A stretch of DNA of 64,000 bases from Fervidicoccaceae archaeon (GCA_038734945.1 JAVYOA010000001.1:124001-188000); one strand, 5' to 3'; positions 31,995 through 41,845 are shown, numbered from the stretch's first letter. Translations and numbers: made by a program. The notes: generated from the sequence alone by a model not told the origin.

Positions 31995-33544
31995 GAAAGA
32001 TAATCATCATTGATTTTGGAGGTCAGTATGCACATCTGATAGCAAGGAGGATAAGAGAGCTCAACAGGCTCTCCGTGATGGTGGCAGGAAAGAAAGGCAT
32101 AAAAATCCCAAAGAGAGAGGAAGCAGGAGCTCTGATCCTCTCCGGAGGACCCAGAAGCGTCAACAAGGAGGATATCGAACTAGCTAATGAAATTCTAGAG
32201 ATCTCATTGTCCGAAAAGATACCAATAATGGGCATATGCTATGGGCACCAGCTCCTGGCAAAAGCTCTTGGAGGTAGCATTGAAAGGAAGAGGAAAGAAG
32301 AGTACGGATCAGTAAACATGAAGATCCTGAAGGAAGATCCAATATTTAACAATGTCCCCTCAAATCTTAAAGTTTGGATGTCGCACTCGGACTCCGTCTC
32401 CATCCTTCCACAAGAGACGGAGGTCCTGGCATTGACGGAAAATGAAGTTGTAGCAGCATTCAGGCACTTATTCCTTCCCATCTATGGACTTCAATTCCAT
32501 CCGGAAGTGAAGCATACCGAGATGGGAAAGGAAATACTGGAGAACTTTCTCTCAAGGGTGGCTGGGATCGGGAAAGAATGGTTTCCGGTCAGCAGGGCAA
32601 CAGCAATAATTGAGGAGCTGAAGGAAAGGATGAAGGAGGGCGATGTACTAGCTGCAGTGAGCGGTGGCGTAGACTCAATAACAGCAGCAGTGCTGGTTTC
32701 AAGGGCTGTAGGAAAAGAGAGGATCCATGCCCTTCTTATAGATACAGGTCTCCTGAGGGAAGGGGAGATCGAGGAAGCAAAGAAGGCTCTGAGCGAAGCA
32801 GGAATAATGAACATTTACATAGCTGACAAATCCAAGGAATTTCTCTCGAGGCTGAAAGGGATAACAGATCCCGAGGAGAAGAGAAGAGCAGTCTCCGAGA
32901 CCTTTGCCAGAGCTTTCGAGGAATTTGCCTCCAATCTCGCTTCAAGAGGGATAAAACTGAAATACCTAGTTCAGGGAACAATATATCCTGACAGAATAGA
33001 GAGCGGTGCTGCGGGGGCTGGAGCGGAAAAAATAAAGAGTCATCACAACGTGGCAATGAGGACAATTGAAGGGCTAGATGTTATTGAACCCCTTTCCGAA
33101 TTCTACAAGGATGAAGTTAGGGAGATAGCCAGAAGCTTGGGGATTCCCAATTATATATTGAAAAAACATCCATTTCCAGGACCAGGACTAGCCATAAGAA
33201 TAATTGGAGAAATATCAGAGGAAAATCTGAAGAAGGTCAGGAAAGCCACAAAGATAGTTGAGGAGGAGCTGAGAAAATTCAATCTCTACGAACATGTTTG
33301 GCAGGCTTTCGCTGTTCTTCTTCCAATTAAAACTGTGGGGATAAAGGGAGACAGCAGAAGCTATGAAGAAGCAGTAGCAATAAGAATTGTTGAGAGCGAG
33401 GATGGAATGACAGCATCTGTGCCAGAGATTCCGTGGGGGCTGATTGAGAGGATAGCATCTAGAATAGTTAACGAAGTTCCTGGAGTAAATAGAGTTCTCT
33501 TCGATGCAACCACGAAGCCGCCCGCGACCATAGAGTTCGAGTAG
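31991..33544 (+). CDS. guaA: GMP synthase (glutamine-hydrolysing), fused form
   Basis: The 517-residue protein joins a class I glutamine amidotransferase (about 1-195; nucleophile C83 in GICYGHQL, HPEV further on) to the ATP-pyrophosphatase domain with AVSGGVDSITAA. The C-terminal dimerisation domain has HPFPGPGLAIRIIGE and the ending ATTKPPATIEFE. It turns XMP into GMP. Many archaea carry the two halves as separate genes; this one is the fused type. It is the last gene of the guanine-nucleotide operon. Confidence 0.97.
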   Translation: MRKIIIIDFGGQYAHLIARRIRELNRLSVMVAGKKGIKIPKREEAGALILSGGPRSVNKEDIELANEILEISLSEKIPIMGICYGHQLLAKALGGSIERKRKEEYGSVNMKILKEDPIFNNVPSNLKVWMSHSDSVSILPQETEVLALTENEVVAAFRHLFLPIYGLQFHPEVKHTEMGKEILENFLSRVAGIGKEWFPVSRATAIIEELKERMKEGDVLAAVSGGVDSITAAVLVSRAVGKERIHALLIDTGLLREGEIEEAKKALSEAGIMNIYIADKSKEFLSRLKGITDPEEKRRAVSETFARAFEEFASNLASRGIKLKYLVQGTIYPDRIESGAAGAGAEKIKSHHNVAMRTIEGLDVIEPLSEFYKDEVREIARSLGIPNYILKKHPFPGPGLAIRIIGEISEENLKKVRKATKIVEEELRKFNLYEHVWQAFAVLLPIKTVGIKGDSRSYEEAVAIRIVESEDGMTASVPEIPWGLIERIASRIVNEVPGVNRVLFDATTKPPATIEFE

Positions 33545-33667
33545 AATTTCAAAATTATTTATAATTCTTAAGAATCGATATCTTGAGAAAAAATTGAAAA
33601 AACACTTTTTAATCCTCGAGAAAAAATTAACTCAACTCTCATTCCCACTTGAGTGTGATAAAATGAA

Positions 33668-33795
33668 GGAGGGCCCAGCAGAAGGTGCATGCAAGCACTC
33701 AACCTCACCTTCTGCTGCAGCCTTCCTCAGCATTTTCTCCTCCATTCTCTATATTTTGATCATCATTTATTGGGCCCTCCTCTAGGAGGGCCCAC
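33668..33795. repeat. nested long inverted repeat (possible structured RNA or terminator)
   Basis: GAGGGCCCA (about 33669-33677) pairs with TGGGCCCTC (33771-33779). Inside it AGCAGAAGGTG (33677-33687) pairs with CACCTTCTGCT (33706-33716). Just outside, AGGAGGGCCCA (33784-33794) forms an alternative hairpin with the same TGGGCCCTCCT. Two competing pairings of one strand is the layout of a switch or attenuator. It lies behind guaA and before the dpp TATA box. Confidence 0.5.
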
Positions 33796-33803
33796 ACACC
33801 ATA

Positions 33804-33877
33804 CTTTATAAATAAAAACCCAATATTCCCCCACTCTATTACCTTTTTTCTCTTTTCAAAAAACTCTCAAAGGAGGA
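33804..33877 (+). promoter_or_regulatory. dpp operon promoter and SD
   Basis: CTTTATAAATA (33804-33814) is a strong TATA box and predicts a start near 33834. AGGAGGA (33871-33877) is the SD seven bases before ATG 33885. Confidence 0.6.
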
Positions 33878-33884
33878 CGAAACA

Positions 33885-35603
33885 ATGCACTCAAATAAAA
33901 ATAATGAGAATCACAGGGAAAAGACCTCATCCAATAAGAGATCCCTTAGCACACCCTCAGTTCTGGCTCTAATAGTTGTTGTAGCAATCGTGGCGGCAGC
34001 AGCAATTTTCCTCTCAAGAGGATCCTCACTACAAACACAGACTACAACCACCGCAGCACCAACAACCACAACAACTCTCTCTACCACAACTTCACTTCCT
34101 CCAACAACAACCACAACACAGCAGACAACAACCCAGCTGGGCTCGGGAAAAACGCTGAAAGTCGGCATAGGTGTGGATGCTGATACACTCGACCCAGCCG
34201 GACAGACCACAACAACAATAAGCAACATAATCAGGCTCATAGCCGAGCCGCTCTTCTTAACTTCTCCCAACGGCACCCTAATTCCCGTTCTCGCAGAATC
34301 CTACAATATATCGGATAATGGAACGGTCTACACAATATCTCTCAAGAAGGGGATAAAATTCCAGGACGGAGAGCCATTCAACGCTGAGGCAGTTAAGTTC
34401 ACACTGGAGAGAATTCTCGATCCAAGCGTAAAAGTCCCCTCAAGAGGAAACTATCTCCTCATAGATAGAGTCGAGGTCGTTGACAACTACACTGTGAGAA
34501 TATATCTGAAGAAACCATTCGCCCCATTCCTCGGAGTTCTTGCCTCTGCTTATATAGTTGCTCCAAATGCCACAAAGCAGCTTGGCGACAAGATAGCAAC
34601 GTCGCCTGTTGGCATAGGCACGGGACCATATATCTTCAAAGAATGGGTCAAGGGAGATCACATAACCCTAGTTGCTAATCCGAACTACTGGAACGGAACT
34701 CCATACTTCAGTCAAATAATATTCAAGATAGTTCCAGATGCTAGCACAAGGGAGGCAATGCTCCTCTCAGGCGATCTTGACTTAATAATTCAGCCTCCAG
34801 CAAGCGATGTGGCCAGCCTGAGCTCCAGAAGCGATATCAAGGTAGCTAGCGTGATATCCACTAGGGAAATGTACATTGGGATAAATACAAAATATGGCCC
34901 CCTCTCCGATCCAAGAGTGAGGCAAGCCCTCAATTATGCCATAGACAAGACATCCCTCATAAAATACGTTCTCTTCGGTCTAGGCTCCCCAGTGGACTCG
35001 GTGCTTCCCCAGACATCTGTTGGATACATAAAAGTAGGGCCCTATCCCTATGATCCTCAGAAAGCTAAGCAGCTTCTCGCTGAAGCAGGCTATCCCAATG
35101 GCTTCTCAGTCACACTGATAACTCCGAACGGGAGATATCTATTCGACACGCAGGTAGCAGAAACAGTAGCGCAATATCTGAGAGACATAGGCCTTCAGGT
35201 ATCAGTCAGAACCTATGACTGGCCCACATACGTCTCAACAGTACTGGCTCCACTGAATAGAACAGAGCTTCAACTGTTCCTCCTAGGCTGGTCTCCGAGC
35301 GTGCTGGACCCGTACTTCTACACATATCAGCTGTTCCACTCCTCTCAGTTCACTCCAAACGGCTTCAACAACTTCTTCTACAACAACACCACTGTGGATC
35401 AGCTATTGGAGCAGGGAGCAACAGTTACAGATCCTGACCTTAGGTCGCAGATATACCAGAACCTCACGAAAATACTATGGAATGATGCTCCAATGATATT
35501 CCTCTACTATCAAGCATTCGTTGTGGCATACAGGAGCACGCTAAGTAATGTCATAGTCTTCCCATACGAAATGGTTGACTTCGCAAGCATAAGAATGGGG
35601 TGA
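33885..35603 (+). CDS. peptide ABC transporter substrate-binding lipoprotein-like protein
   Basis: The 572-residue SBP_bac_5 (DppA/OppA) family protein has an N-terminal basic segment, one membrane anchor (about 25-44) and a Thr-rich linker (about 50-88), followed by the binding domain starting KTLKVGIGVDADTLDPAG. Typical segments are IVPDASTREAMLLSGDLDL and VRQALNYAIDK. It captures peptides outside the cell. The Thr linker is the glycosylated stalk common in thermophilic archaea. It is first of a six-gene operon. Confidence 0.94.
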   Translation: MHSNKNNENHREKTSSNKRSLSTPSVLALIVVVAIVAAAAIFLSRGSSLQTQTTTTAAPTTTTTLSTTTSLPPTTTTTQQTTTQLGSGKTLKVGIGVDADTLDPAGQTTTTISNIIRLIAEPLFLTSPNGTLIPVLAESYNISDNGTVYTISLKKGIKFQDGEPFNAEAVKFTLERILDPSVKVPSRGNYLLIDRVEVVDNYTVRIYLKKPFAPFLGVLASAYIVAPNATKQLGDKIATSPVGIGTGPYIFKEWVKGDHITLVANPNYWNGTPYFSQIIFKIVPDASTREAMLLSGDLDLIIQPPASDVASLSSRSDIKVASVISTREMYIGINTKYGPLSDPRVRQALNYAIDKTSLIKYVLFGLGSPVDSVLPQTSVGYIKVGPYPYDPQKAKQLLAEAGYPNGFSVTLITPNGRYLFDTQVAETVAQYLRDIGLQVSVRTYDWPTYVSTVLAPLNRTELQLFLLGWSPSVLDPYFYTYQLFHSSQFTPNGFNNFFYNNTTVDQLLEQGATVTDPDLRSQIYQNLTKILWNDAPMIFLYYQAFVVAYRSTLSNVIVFPYEMVDFASIRMG

Positions 35604-35612
35604 TCCCTAAAG

Positions 35613-36548
35613 ATGGCATTCATATCTTTTTTTGCTAGAAGGCTTTTCGGCATCATGATAGTAGTTTTCTCAGTTAGCATATTCATGTTCATCCTCCTCA
35701 GGTCGATTCCAGGAGATCCTGCTAGGCTCCTGGCTGGTTTTGATGCCCCCCCACAGGTTGTTGAGCAGATAAGAGAGAAGTACGGCCTCAATGACCCCCT
35801 ACCAATTCAGCTCATTAAATACCTGGGGAACTTGCTCACATTCAACCTGGGAATTTCAATAAGGACGGACAATCCTGTTCTCAGTGAAATATTAGCAAGG
35901 CTTCCATACACTATATATCTCTCCATCGTCAGCCTAGCAATAGCCATAGCTGTTGGAATACCTCTTGGAGCCTATGCAGCCCTAAGGAAGGACTCAACCC
36001 TTGACTACTTAGTCACAGCATTTGCCTCTCTGGGCACAGCTATGCCAACATTCTGGCTGGGGCTCATGTTGATCTTCCTCTTCGCAGTTCAGCTCAAGCT
36101 CCTACCGGCAGGAGGGGCAGACTCCCCATACAGCATTCTGCTTCCCGCACTTACTCTTTCAATATCCGTGATGTCCCCAATAGTAAAAACAACGAGGTTC
36201 ACCTTTCTCGAGGTTATGAGAGAGGACTTTGTCAAGCTCGCAAGGGCAAAGGGGCTCAGCAAGAACAAGGTGATATTCAAACACATCATGAGAAATGCCA
36301 TGATACCAGTCCTAACAGTCATCGGGCTGCAGTTGGGCAACCTAATGAGGGGGGCAGTGATAACCGAGACGGTCTTCGCATGGCCTGGAATAGGGAGGCT
36401 TGTAGTGGACTCAATTTTTGCTAGAGACTATCCAATGGTTCAGGGGGCAATATTCATACTGGCTCTCATGTACGCGCTCATAAACCTGGCAGTTGACTCT
36501 CTCTACGCAGTAGTTGATCCAAGAATAAGGCTTGGAGGTGCTGCCTAG
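35613..36548 (+). CDS. dppB: peptide ABC transporter permease (DppB type)
   Basis: The 311-residue protein has six membrane segments. LRSIPGDPARLLAGFDA follows the first helix, as in all DppB-like proteins, and the EAA-type loop is DFVKLARAKGLSKNKVIFKHIMRNA (about 206-230), which contacts the ATPases. It forms the channel with the next gene, which starts at its stop codon. Confidence 0.94.
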   Translation: MAFISFFARRLFGIMIVVFSVSIFMFILLRSIPGDPARLLAGFDAPPQVVEQIREKYGLNDPLPIQLIKYLGNLLTFNLGISIRTDNPVLSEILARLPYTIYLSIVSLAIAIAVGIPLGAYAALRKDSTLDYLVTAFASLGTAMPTFWLGLMLIFLFAVQLKLLPAGGADSPYSILLPALTLSISVMSPIVKTTRFTFLEVMREDFVKLARAKGLSKNKVIFKHIMRNAMIPVLTVIGLQLGNLMRGAVITETVFAWPGIGRLVVDSIFARDYPMVQGAIFILALMYALINLAVDSLYAVVDPRIRLGGAA

Positions 36549-37426
36549 TGGATGTAAAGCTGGATTCCCTAAAGAGACTTGGATCGGTGGATTCCACCAT
36601 AATCCTCATTACGAGGAGCAGGACGGGGATGCTTGGACTTTCAATGATTTCCTCTATTCTCTTTATTTCCCTCATAATAGGCATGATAAGCCCCTACAGC
36701 CCGATAAAGGGGAATCTGGCAGATGCGCTGAAACCGCCATCCCTCTCTCATATATTCGGAACAGACGAGCTGGGAAGAGATCTATTCACGAGAACCTTTT
36801 ACGGAGTCAGAACATCGATACTCATATCTTTCCTGGGTGCCGGAATAGGTGCGGCTCTGGGAACACTGCTCGGACTAATGGCAGGGTACTTGGGGGGAAT
36901 TGTGGACTACTCCCTCATGAGGCTCTCCGATGCTCTCCTCTCAATACCATCAATACTCATAGCAATAGCTCTAGTTGCCATCCTAGGTCCAGGAACAACC
37001 AACATAATCATAGCGATCGCATTTGGTTTAGTTCCTGCCTACATGAGGCTAACAAGGGGGATCGTTGTCCAAGTGAAGAACTTGGAATATGTCATAGCTG
37101 CTAAACTACTTGGTCTCAGCAGCACCAGGATAATGTTCAGGCACATACTCCCCAACATATCCTATCTCACAGTCTCTCAATTCACCCTAGATCTGGGAGG
37201 AGCCATACTAATGGCTGCTGGGCTGGGCTTTCTTGGTCTCGGAGTGCAGCCTCCCCAGCCTGAGCTTGGAACAATAATCGGAACAGCGAAGAACTACATA
37301 GGAGTAGCACCTTACTTGATACTCTTTCCGGGCCTAGTACTCCTCCTCCTGTCGCTTGGATTCAACCTCTTGGGCAACACTCTTAGAGATATAATAGACC
37401 CGTCATCGAGGGTGAGGATGAAATGA
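36548..37426 (+). CDS. dppC: peptide ABC transporter permease (DppC type)
   Basis: The 292-residue partner permease has the DppC pattern: an N-terminal helix, HIFGTDELGRDLFTRTFYGVRTSI, then the loop NLEYVIAAKLLGLSSTRIMFRHILPN. It starts at GTG 36548 overlapping the dppB stop by one base and overlaps dppD by 4 bp. Confidence 0.94.
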   Translation: MDVKLDSLKRLGSVDSTIILITRSRTGMLGLSMISSILFISLIIGMISPYSPIKGNLADALKPPSLSHIFGTDELGRDLFTRTFYGVRTSILISFLGAGIGAALGTLLGLMAGYLGGIVDYSLMRLSDALLSIPSILIAIALVAILGPGTTNIIIAIAFGLVPAYMRLTRGIVVQVKNLEYVIAAKLLGLSSTRIMFRHILPNISYLTVSQFTLDLGGAILMAAGLGFLGLGVQPPQPELGTIIGTAKNYIGVAPYLILFPGLVLLLLSLGFNLLGNTLRDIIDPSSRVRMK

Positions 37427-38412
37427 GCCTCCTGAGGATCAGAGATCTAACAGCATACTACTTTCTAGGAAGAAAGAGGGAGAAGGTACTGAGCGATATT
37501 GAGCTGAGCATTGAGAGGAGGGAAAGAATAGCAGTTGTTGGAGAGAGCGGCTCCGGAAAAACTACACTTGCATCCATCATAACTAGGATGGAAGCGGAGA
37601 ATCTGGAGATAGCAAGTGGGGAAGTCTTGTTCGAAGGAAGAGATCTGCTCAAGGCAAGCGAGAGCGAGCTAAGGGAGATAAGAGGTAAGGAAATCTCAGT
37701 TGTATTTCAGAACCCATCAAGCTCCCTGGATCCCCTCTATCCTGTAGGGGAGCAGATAGCAGAGGTGTTCAGAGAGCATGGCTATGGAAAAAGCGAGGCC
37801 AAAAGCGAGGCAGTTGAGCTGCTGCGAAGCGTTGGAATACCAAACCCAGAGAGATCCTACTTTTCCTATCCCCACCAGCTCTCCGGAGGTCAGAAACAGA
37901 GGGTAGCAATAGCTATAGCCATAGCGCTGAGGCCGAAGCTGCTGGTTGCTGATGAACCTACAAGCGCTTTGGACGTATCCACACAGACACAGATAATTGA
38001 CCTCCTCAACACACTTTCGCGGGAATATGGAACCTCCCTCCTCCTCATAACCCACGACATTGGAGTAGCCTATGATGCCTCCGATAGAATGGTTGTTATG
38101 TATGGGGGTAGGATCATGGAGATAGGAAGAACGGAAAAAATAGTGGAATCACCGCTTCATCCATACACGAGCTATCTTCTTTCCTCCGTCCCAATTGGCA
38201 AAAATGTAAAAAGAATTTGGAAGAGGGAGAGAAGGGCTTTTTCCCAATCCTCGAATGGATTTTCGATGGAGGGATGCCCCTTCAGTCCAAGATGTCCCCT
38301 CCCAAGCGAAAGGTGCTCTCTCTCAGCCCCTCCGCTGAAGGAAATAGACGGAAGGAGCGTCTACTGCTGGAAAGCAGAATCAGAGGTGATACTCAATGCA
38401 TGGGGGCTCTAG
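37423..38412 (+). CDS. dppD: peptide ABC transporter ATPase (DppD type)
   Basis: The 329-residue ATPase has Walker A GESGSGKTT (about 39-47), signature LSGGQKQR and Walker B LLVADEPTSALD. The oligopeptide-transporter C-terminal extension has clustered cysteines (GCPFSPRCPLPSERC and YCW), which in relatives hold an Fe-S cluster. It powers peptide uptake with dppF, overlapping it by 17 bp. Confidence 0.94.
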   Translation: MSLLRIRDLTAYYFLGRKREKVLSDIELSIERRERIAVVGESGSGKTTLASIITRMEAENLEIASGEVLFEGRDLLKASESELREIRGKEISVVFQNPSSSLDPLYPVGEQIAEVFREHGYGKSEAKSEAVELLRSVGIPNPERSYFSYPHQLSGGQKQRVAIAIAIALRPKLLVADEPTSALDVSTQTQIIDLLNTLSREYGTSLLLITHDIGVAYDASDRMVVMYGGRIMEIGRTEKIVESPLHPYTSYLLSSVPIGKNVKRIWKRERRAFSQSSNGFSMEGCPFSPRCPLPSERCSLSAPPLKEIDGRSVYCWKAESEVILNAWGL

Positions 38413-39352
38413 CGCGGCTTCAGTAGCCAATCTGAAGAAAATCTACAGGCTCGGAAAAGGCTTCAGGAGGTCGGTGGAGATAAGGGCCATAGATGGAATA
38501 GACCTGAGCATAGAGAAAGGAGAAGTTCTGGGACTTCTCGGAGAGAGCGGCTCCGGAAAAACAACATTGGGGAAGATTCTCGTTGGCATAGAAAGACCAT
38601 CATCCGGGAAGGCCGAGCTATTCGGAGAGAACATCGAGGAATATCTGAAGAAAAACAGGAGAAATGTCCAGATGATATTCCAGAATCCAGATACTTCGCT
38701 GAACCCAAGAATGAGAATCGGAGAAATTTTGAGGGAGGCACTTGAGGCGGGAGGAAGGAGCGGCAGTGAGCAGGAGATCAGGGAGCTGCTCGATATGGTA
38801 GGACTGGATCCAAAGATTTCCAATTACTACCCATCGCACATATCTGGAGGGCAGAAGCAGAGAGTTGCAATAGCAAGAGCCCTTGCTGTAAAGCCAAGCT
38901 TCATAGTAGGAGACGAAATTGTCTCTGGTTTGGATGCCACAGTGAAGGTTCAAATCCTCTCATTAATACGGGAGCTTCAAGAAGTCCTTGGCTTCACCCT
39001 CCTTTTCATAAGCCACGATCTTCCCATAACGAGGGCCATTAGCAACAGAGTCGCAGTCATGTATCTTGGAAAGATCGTGGAGATCCTCGATGCTGAGGAG
39101 CTAATTGAAAATCCCATGCACCCCTATACGAGGCACCTCCTCACATCTCTCCCCTCAATCTATCTGAGGGGAACAGACCTAGATGGTAAGAAGCTCCGAC
39201 TGAAGGAAACTCATTCCCCTCCCCCTATCTCAGGCTGCAAGCTTCAGACAATATGCCCGCTTGCTACTGAGAGATGCAGGAGGGAGGATCCTCCTCCTGT
39301 AATGGAGGAAAAGGGCCATGTCGTTTTTTGTCATATATACACAAAGAACTGA
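38396..39352 (+). CDS. dppF: peptide ABC transporter ATPase (DppF type)
   Basis: The 318-residue ATPase has Walker A GESGSGKTT, signature ISGGQKQR, Walker B FIVGDEIVSGLD (D-E-I instead of D-E-P) and the C-terminal cysteine cluster SGCKLQTICPLATERCRR. It starts inside the end of dppD. The true start is likely near the ATG at 38399. Confidence 0.93.
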   Translation: MHGGSSAASVANLKKIYRLGKGFRRSVEIRAIDGIDLSIEKGEVLGLLGESGSGKTTLGKILVGIERPSSGKAELFGENIEEYLKKNRRNVQMIFQNPDTSLNPRMRIGEILREALEAGGRSGSEQEIRELLDMVGLDPKISNYYPSHISGGQKQRVAIARALAVKPSFIVGDEIVSGLDATVKVQILSLIRELQEVLGFTLLFISHDLPITRAISNRVAVMYLGKIVEILDAEELIENPMHPYTRHLLTSLPSIYLRGTDLDGKKLRLKETHSPPPISGCKLQTICPLATERCRREDPPPVMEEKGHVVFCHIYTKN

Positions 39353-39368
39353 GAGAGGCGTGTAAAAA

Positions 39369-40640
39369 ATGAAAACAAACAAAATTGTCATAGATAATGT
39401 GAGAATATTCTCATCTGAGAGGATGAATCTAATAGAGAATGGAACAGTAGTTGTGGAAAATGGAAAGATAGTGGAAGCTGGAAGCAAGGGAAGCGTGGAG
39501 CTACCCCAAGATGCCCATCTCATAGATGGAAGAGGAAGGGTAGCCCTTCCTGGCCTAATCGATGCCCATCTCCACATAACTGGAATGAGGACAGGGGATA
39601 GCGTGAAGGAACCCCTCCTTACTCCAATGGGAGTGTTCTTTGCCAGGGGCGTGAAGGATCTGGAGAGGCTGATAAACGCAGGATTCACAACCATAGTGGA
39701 TGCGGGTGGCATAGTTGCCCTTCACCTGAGAGAGGCCGTCAGCGAGGGAACAATTGTTGGACCTAGAATATTTGCTGCTGGCTTCTCCCTCTCCCCAACC
39801 TTTGGTCATGGAGACGTGCACTACATGCCTGTTGAATATGTTGATGCAAGGACCAGCAAGTTCATGAAGCCACTTAAGGGGCTAATATGTGATGGAGAAG
39901 CGGAATGCAGGAAGGCAGCCAGGTATGCGCTGAGAGAGGGAGCAGATTTCATAAAGGTAATGGCTACAGGTGGTGTGCTATCTCAGAGAGACAGACCAGA
40001 GTACAGACAATTCACACTAGAGGAGCTCAAGGTAATAGTTGATGAAGCCAGAGCGGCGAAAAGATTCGTTCACGCTCATGCTCAGGGAAAGGAGGGAATA
40101 ATTAATGCACTCAATGCTGGAGTCAAGGTGATTGCCCATGCCATATACATGGATGAGGAAGCTGCGGAGCTTGCAAAGGAGAAAGATGCTGTAGTAGTTC
40201 CAACGCTTGCCATAGTACACAAAATACTTGAAGTTGGAGCAAAGGCCGGTATACCTGAGTGGGGGCTCAGGAAATCAGAAGAAGTCTTCAAGGAGCACGT
40301 GGAGAATGCTAGAAAGGCAAGAAAGCTGGGTGTGAAGCTGGCAACAGGGACCGACTTCCTTGGAGGATTCTTCCCACACGGGGAAAACGCCCTCGAGCTG
40401 AAGCTGTTTGTTGAGAAGCTCGGCATGTCCCCAGCAGAGGCAATAAGAGCTTCAACGGAAGTCGCTTCTGAAGTGGCTGGAATGAAGGAGATCCTTGGAA
40501 AAATAGAGAAGGGAAAACTGGCCGATTTAGTGCTTGTCAGAGAGAATCCTCTGCTCAGCATAGACTCCCTACTGAAAGCGGAGAACATAGAGCTAGTTAT
40601 GAAGGGGGGAGAAATAGTAAAAAACTCCCTTCCTGAATAG
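39369..40640 (+). CDS. amidohydrolase (imidazolonepropionase/prolidase-like)
   Basis: The 423-residue metal hydrolase has HxH in GLIDAHLHITG (about 65-67) and the lysine in DFIKVMATGGVLS that may be carboxylated. HAHAQG and AHAIYMDEE supply His ligands, and the Asp is in ATGTDFLGG. Relatives include Xaa-Pro dipeptidases and imidazolonepropionases. As the last gene of the dipeptide transporter operon (17 bp after dppF), cleavage of an imported dipeptide or cyclic amide is the likeliest role. No signal peptide is seen. Confidence 0.87.
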   Translation: MKTNKIVIDNVRIFSSERMNLIENGTVVVENGKIVEAGSKGSVELPQDAHLIDGRGRVALPGLIDAHLHITGMRTGDSVKEPLLTPMGVFFARGVKDLERLINAGFTTIVDAGGIVALHLREAVSEGTIVGPRIFAAGFSLSPTFGHGDVHYMPVEYVDARTSKFMKPLKGLICDGEAECRKAARYALREGADFIKVMATGGVLSQRDRPEYRQFTLEELKVIVDEARAAKRFVHAHAQGKEGIINALNAGVKVIAHAIYMDEEAAELAKEKDAVVVPTLAIVHKILEVGAKAGIPEWGLRKSEEVFKEHVENARKARKLGVKLATGTDFLGGFFPHGENALELKLFVEKLGMSPAEAIRASTEVASEVAGMKEILGKIEKGKLADLVLVRENPLLSIDSLLKAENIELVMKGGEIVKNSLPE

Positions 40641-40642
40641 CA

Positions 40643-41824
40643 TCAAGATCGCTTAACTTTTTCAGCCATCAAACCTGCTATTTTTTTGAGCTCCTCCAGA
40701 TCACTTGTTGTGGGCTTCACATTTATCTTCACTCCTCCAATATACTCCAGTCCCAAGCTCCTGAGAGCTTCTTCAATTTCCTTGTCCGCCCCTGTCCCCC
40801 ACAGATATGTTACAACAGATGCAGCATATTTCAGCGGAGGCCTGAGGAGCTTAGCAACATTCAGATACAGTGCTGCCATTGGATGAACATGGGCCTCCAG
40901 CGTCGATGAAGCCAGCACTATGCCTCTCGAATCAACAAAATCCGCTGCTACATCCCCGGGATCAGCAAGGGAAGCATCATGCATTGCCACCTCAACTCCC
41001 CTAGCCCTCAGTTCCGATGCTATTAGCTCAGCAGCACTCAAGGCATGCCCCCACATAGATACAAACAAAACAGTAACCTTCTCTTTTGTTTTTCCCTCGC
41101 TCCAGTCTTTGTACAGCTGCATTATCTCGCCTGTCCTCCTGTATATTGGACCATGCGAAGGAGCTATCATTTTTATATTCAATCCGGAGATCTTCTGCAG
41201 AGCCTTCAAAGCATTCGTCCTGAAGGGCATCATTATCTCACCCCAGTACCTCTTTGCGTGATAAAGGACGTCATCAACCTCATCGCTCCAGAGCCCATTA
41301 GCCAAATGCGCTCCAAAGAAGTCACATGGGAACAAAATTCCGCGTTCTTCCAGAAAAGTGAACATGGTCTCGGGCCAGTGGAGCATTGGAGCCTCGATGA
41401 ACTTCAATGTGTATTTTCCCAGATTTATCCTGTCTCCATCCCTCACAATAGCAATTCTCTCTTGCGGAATGTCGTAGAATAGCCTTACATACTTTGCTCC
41501 AAGTTGAGTAGTAACCAGCTTTATCTCCTTGCTCATGCTCAGCACTCTTGCAACTGCTCCAGCATGGTCAGGCTCAGCATGATTCATTACCAGATACTTT
41601 ATTCTCTCTGGTTCGATGACCGATTTTATTCTGCTCTCCAGAACATCCTCGAAGCCAGGATTAACCGTATCAATTACAGCAGCTCCCTCTTCTCCGACAA
41701 CTAAGTAGGAATTATAAGATGTCCCCCTTGGGAGGCGAATGAGGGAATCAAAGAGGGTTCTCGAGTAGTCCCTGGCTCCAATCCAGAAGACATTCCTATC
41801 TATTTCAACAGCTCTCAATAACAA
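40643..41824 (-). CDS. FprA-type flavodiiron protein
   Basis: The 393-residue protein has an N-terminal metallo-beta-lactamase diiron domain (about 1-255) with H82-x-E84-x-D86-H87 in NHAEPDHAGA, a further His in MLHWPETM and Asp in PCDFFGAHL. A flavodoxin-like FMN domain (about 260-390) starts VTVLFVSMWGHALSAAEL. Such enzymes reduce O2 to water or NO to N2O and protect anaerobes. It converges with the peptide operon and is divergent from livK. The palindrome GGGGAATTCCCC lies 22 bp upstream of its start. Confidence 0.93.
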   Translation of the reverse strand: MLLRAVEIDRNVFWIGARDYSRTLFDSLIRLPRGTSYNSYLVVGEEGAAVIDTVNPGFEDVLESRIKSVIEPERIKYLVMNHAEPDHAGAVARVLSMSKEIKLVTTQLGAKYVRLFYDIPQERIAIVRDGDRINLGKYTLKFIEAPMLHWPETMFTFLEERGILFPCDFFGAHLANGLWSDEVDDVLYHAKRYWGEIMMPFRTNALKALQKISGLNIKMIAPSHGPIYRRTGEIMQLYKDWSEGKTKEKVTVLFVSMWGHALSAAELIASELRARGVEVAMHDASLADPGDVAADFVDSRGIVLASSTLEAHVHPMAALYLNVAKLLRPPLKYAASVVTYLWGTGADKEIEEALRSLGLEYIGGVKINVKPTTSDLEELKKIAGLMAEKVKRS

Positions 41825-41845
41825 ATCAGGACACCAATATTACAT

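Larger units (their letters stand above)
33545..33884. other. 340-bp intergenic region with nested inverted repeats and dpp promoter
   Basis: It holds the structured element at 33668-33795 and the promoter of the peptide transporter. A 40-codon frame from ATG 33664 (MKEGPAEGACKHSTSPS then ~20 hydrophobic residues) runs through the structured element. It could be a tiny membrane protein, but the inverted repeats explain its sequence at least as well. Confidence 0.5.

Noticed and set aside
33594-33785. A 63-codon forward frame through the inverted repeats
   Set aside because: The first 23 codons have no protein character. A 40-codon version from 33664 remains possible but is explained as well by the repeats, so it is mentioned only in the intergenic entry.
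34040-34135. ACA/ACC-rich low-complexity repeat
   Set aside because: It encodes the Thr-rich stalk of the peptide-binding protein; it is a normal linker, not a DNA repeat element.
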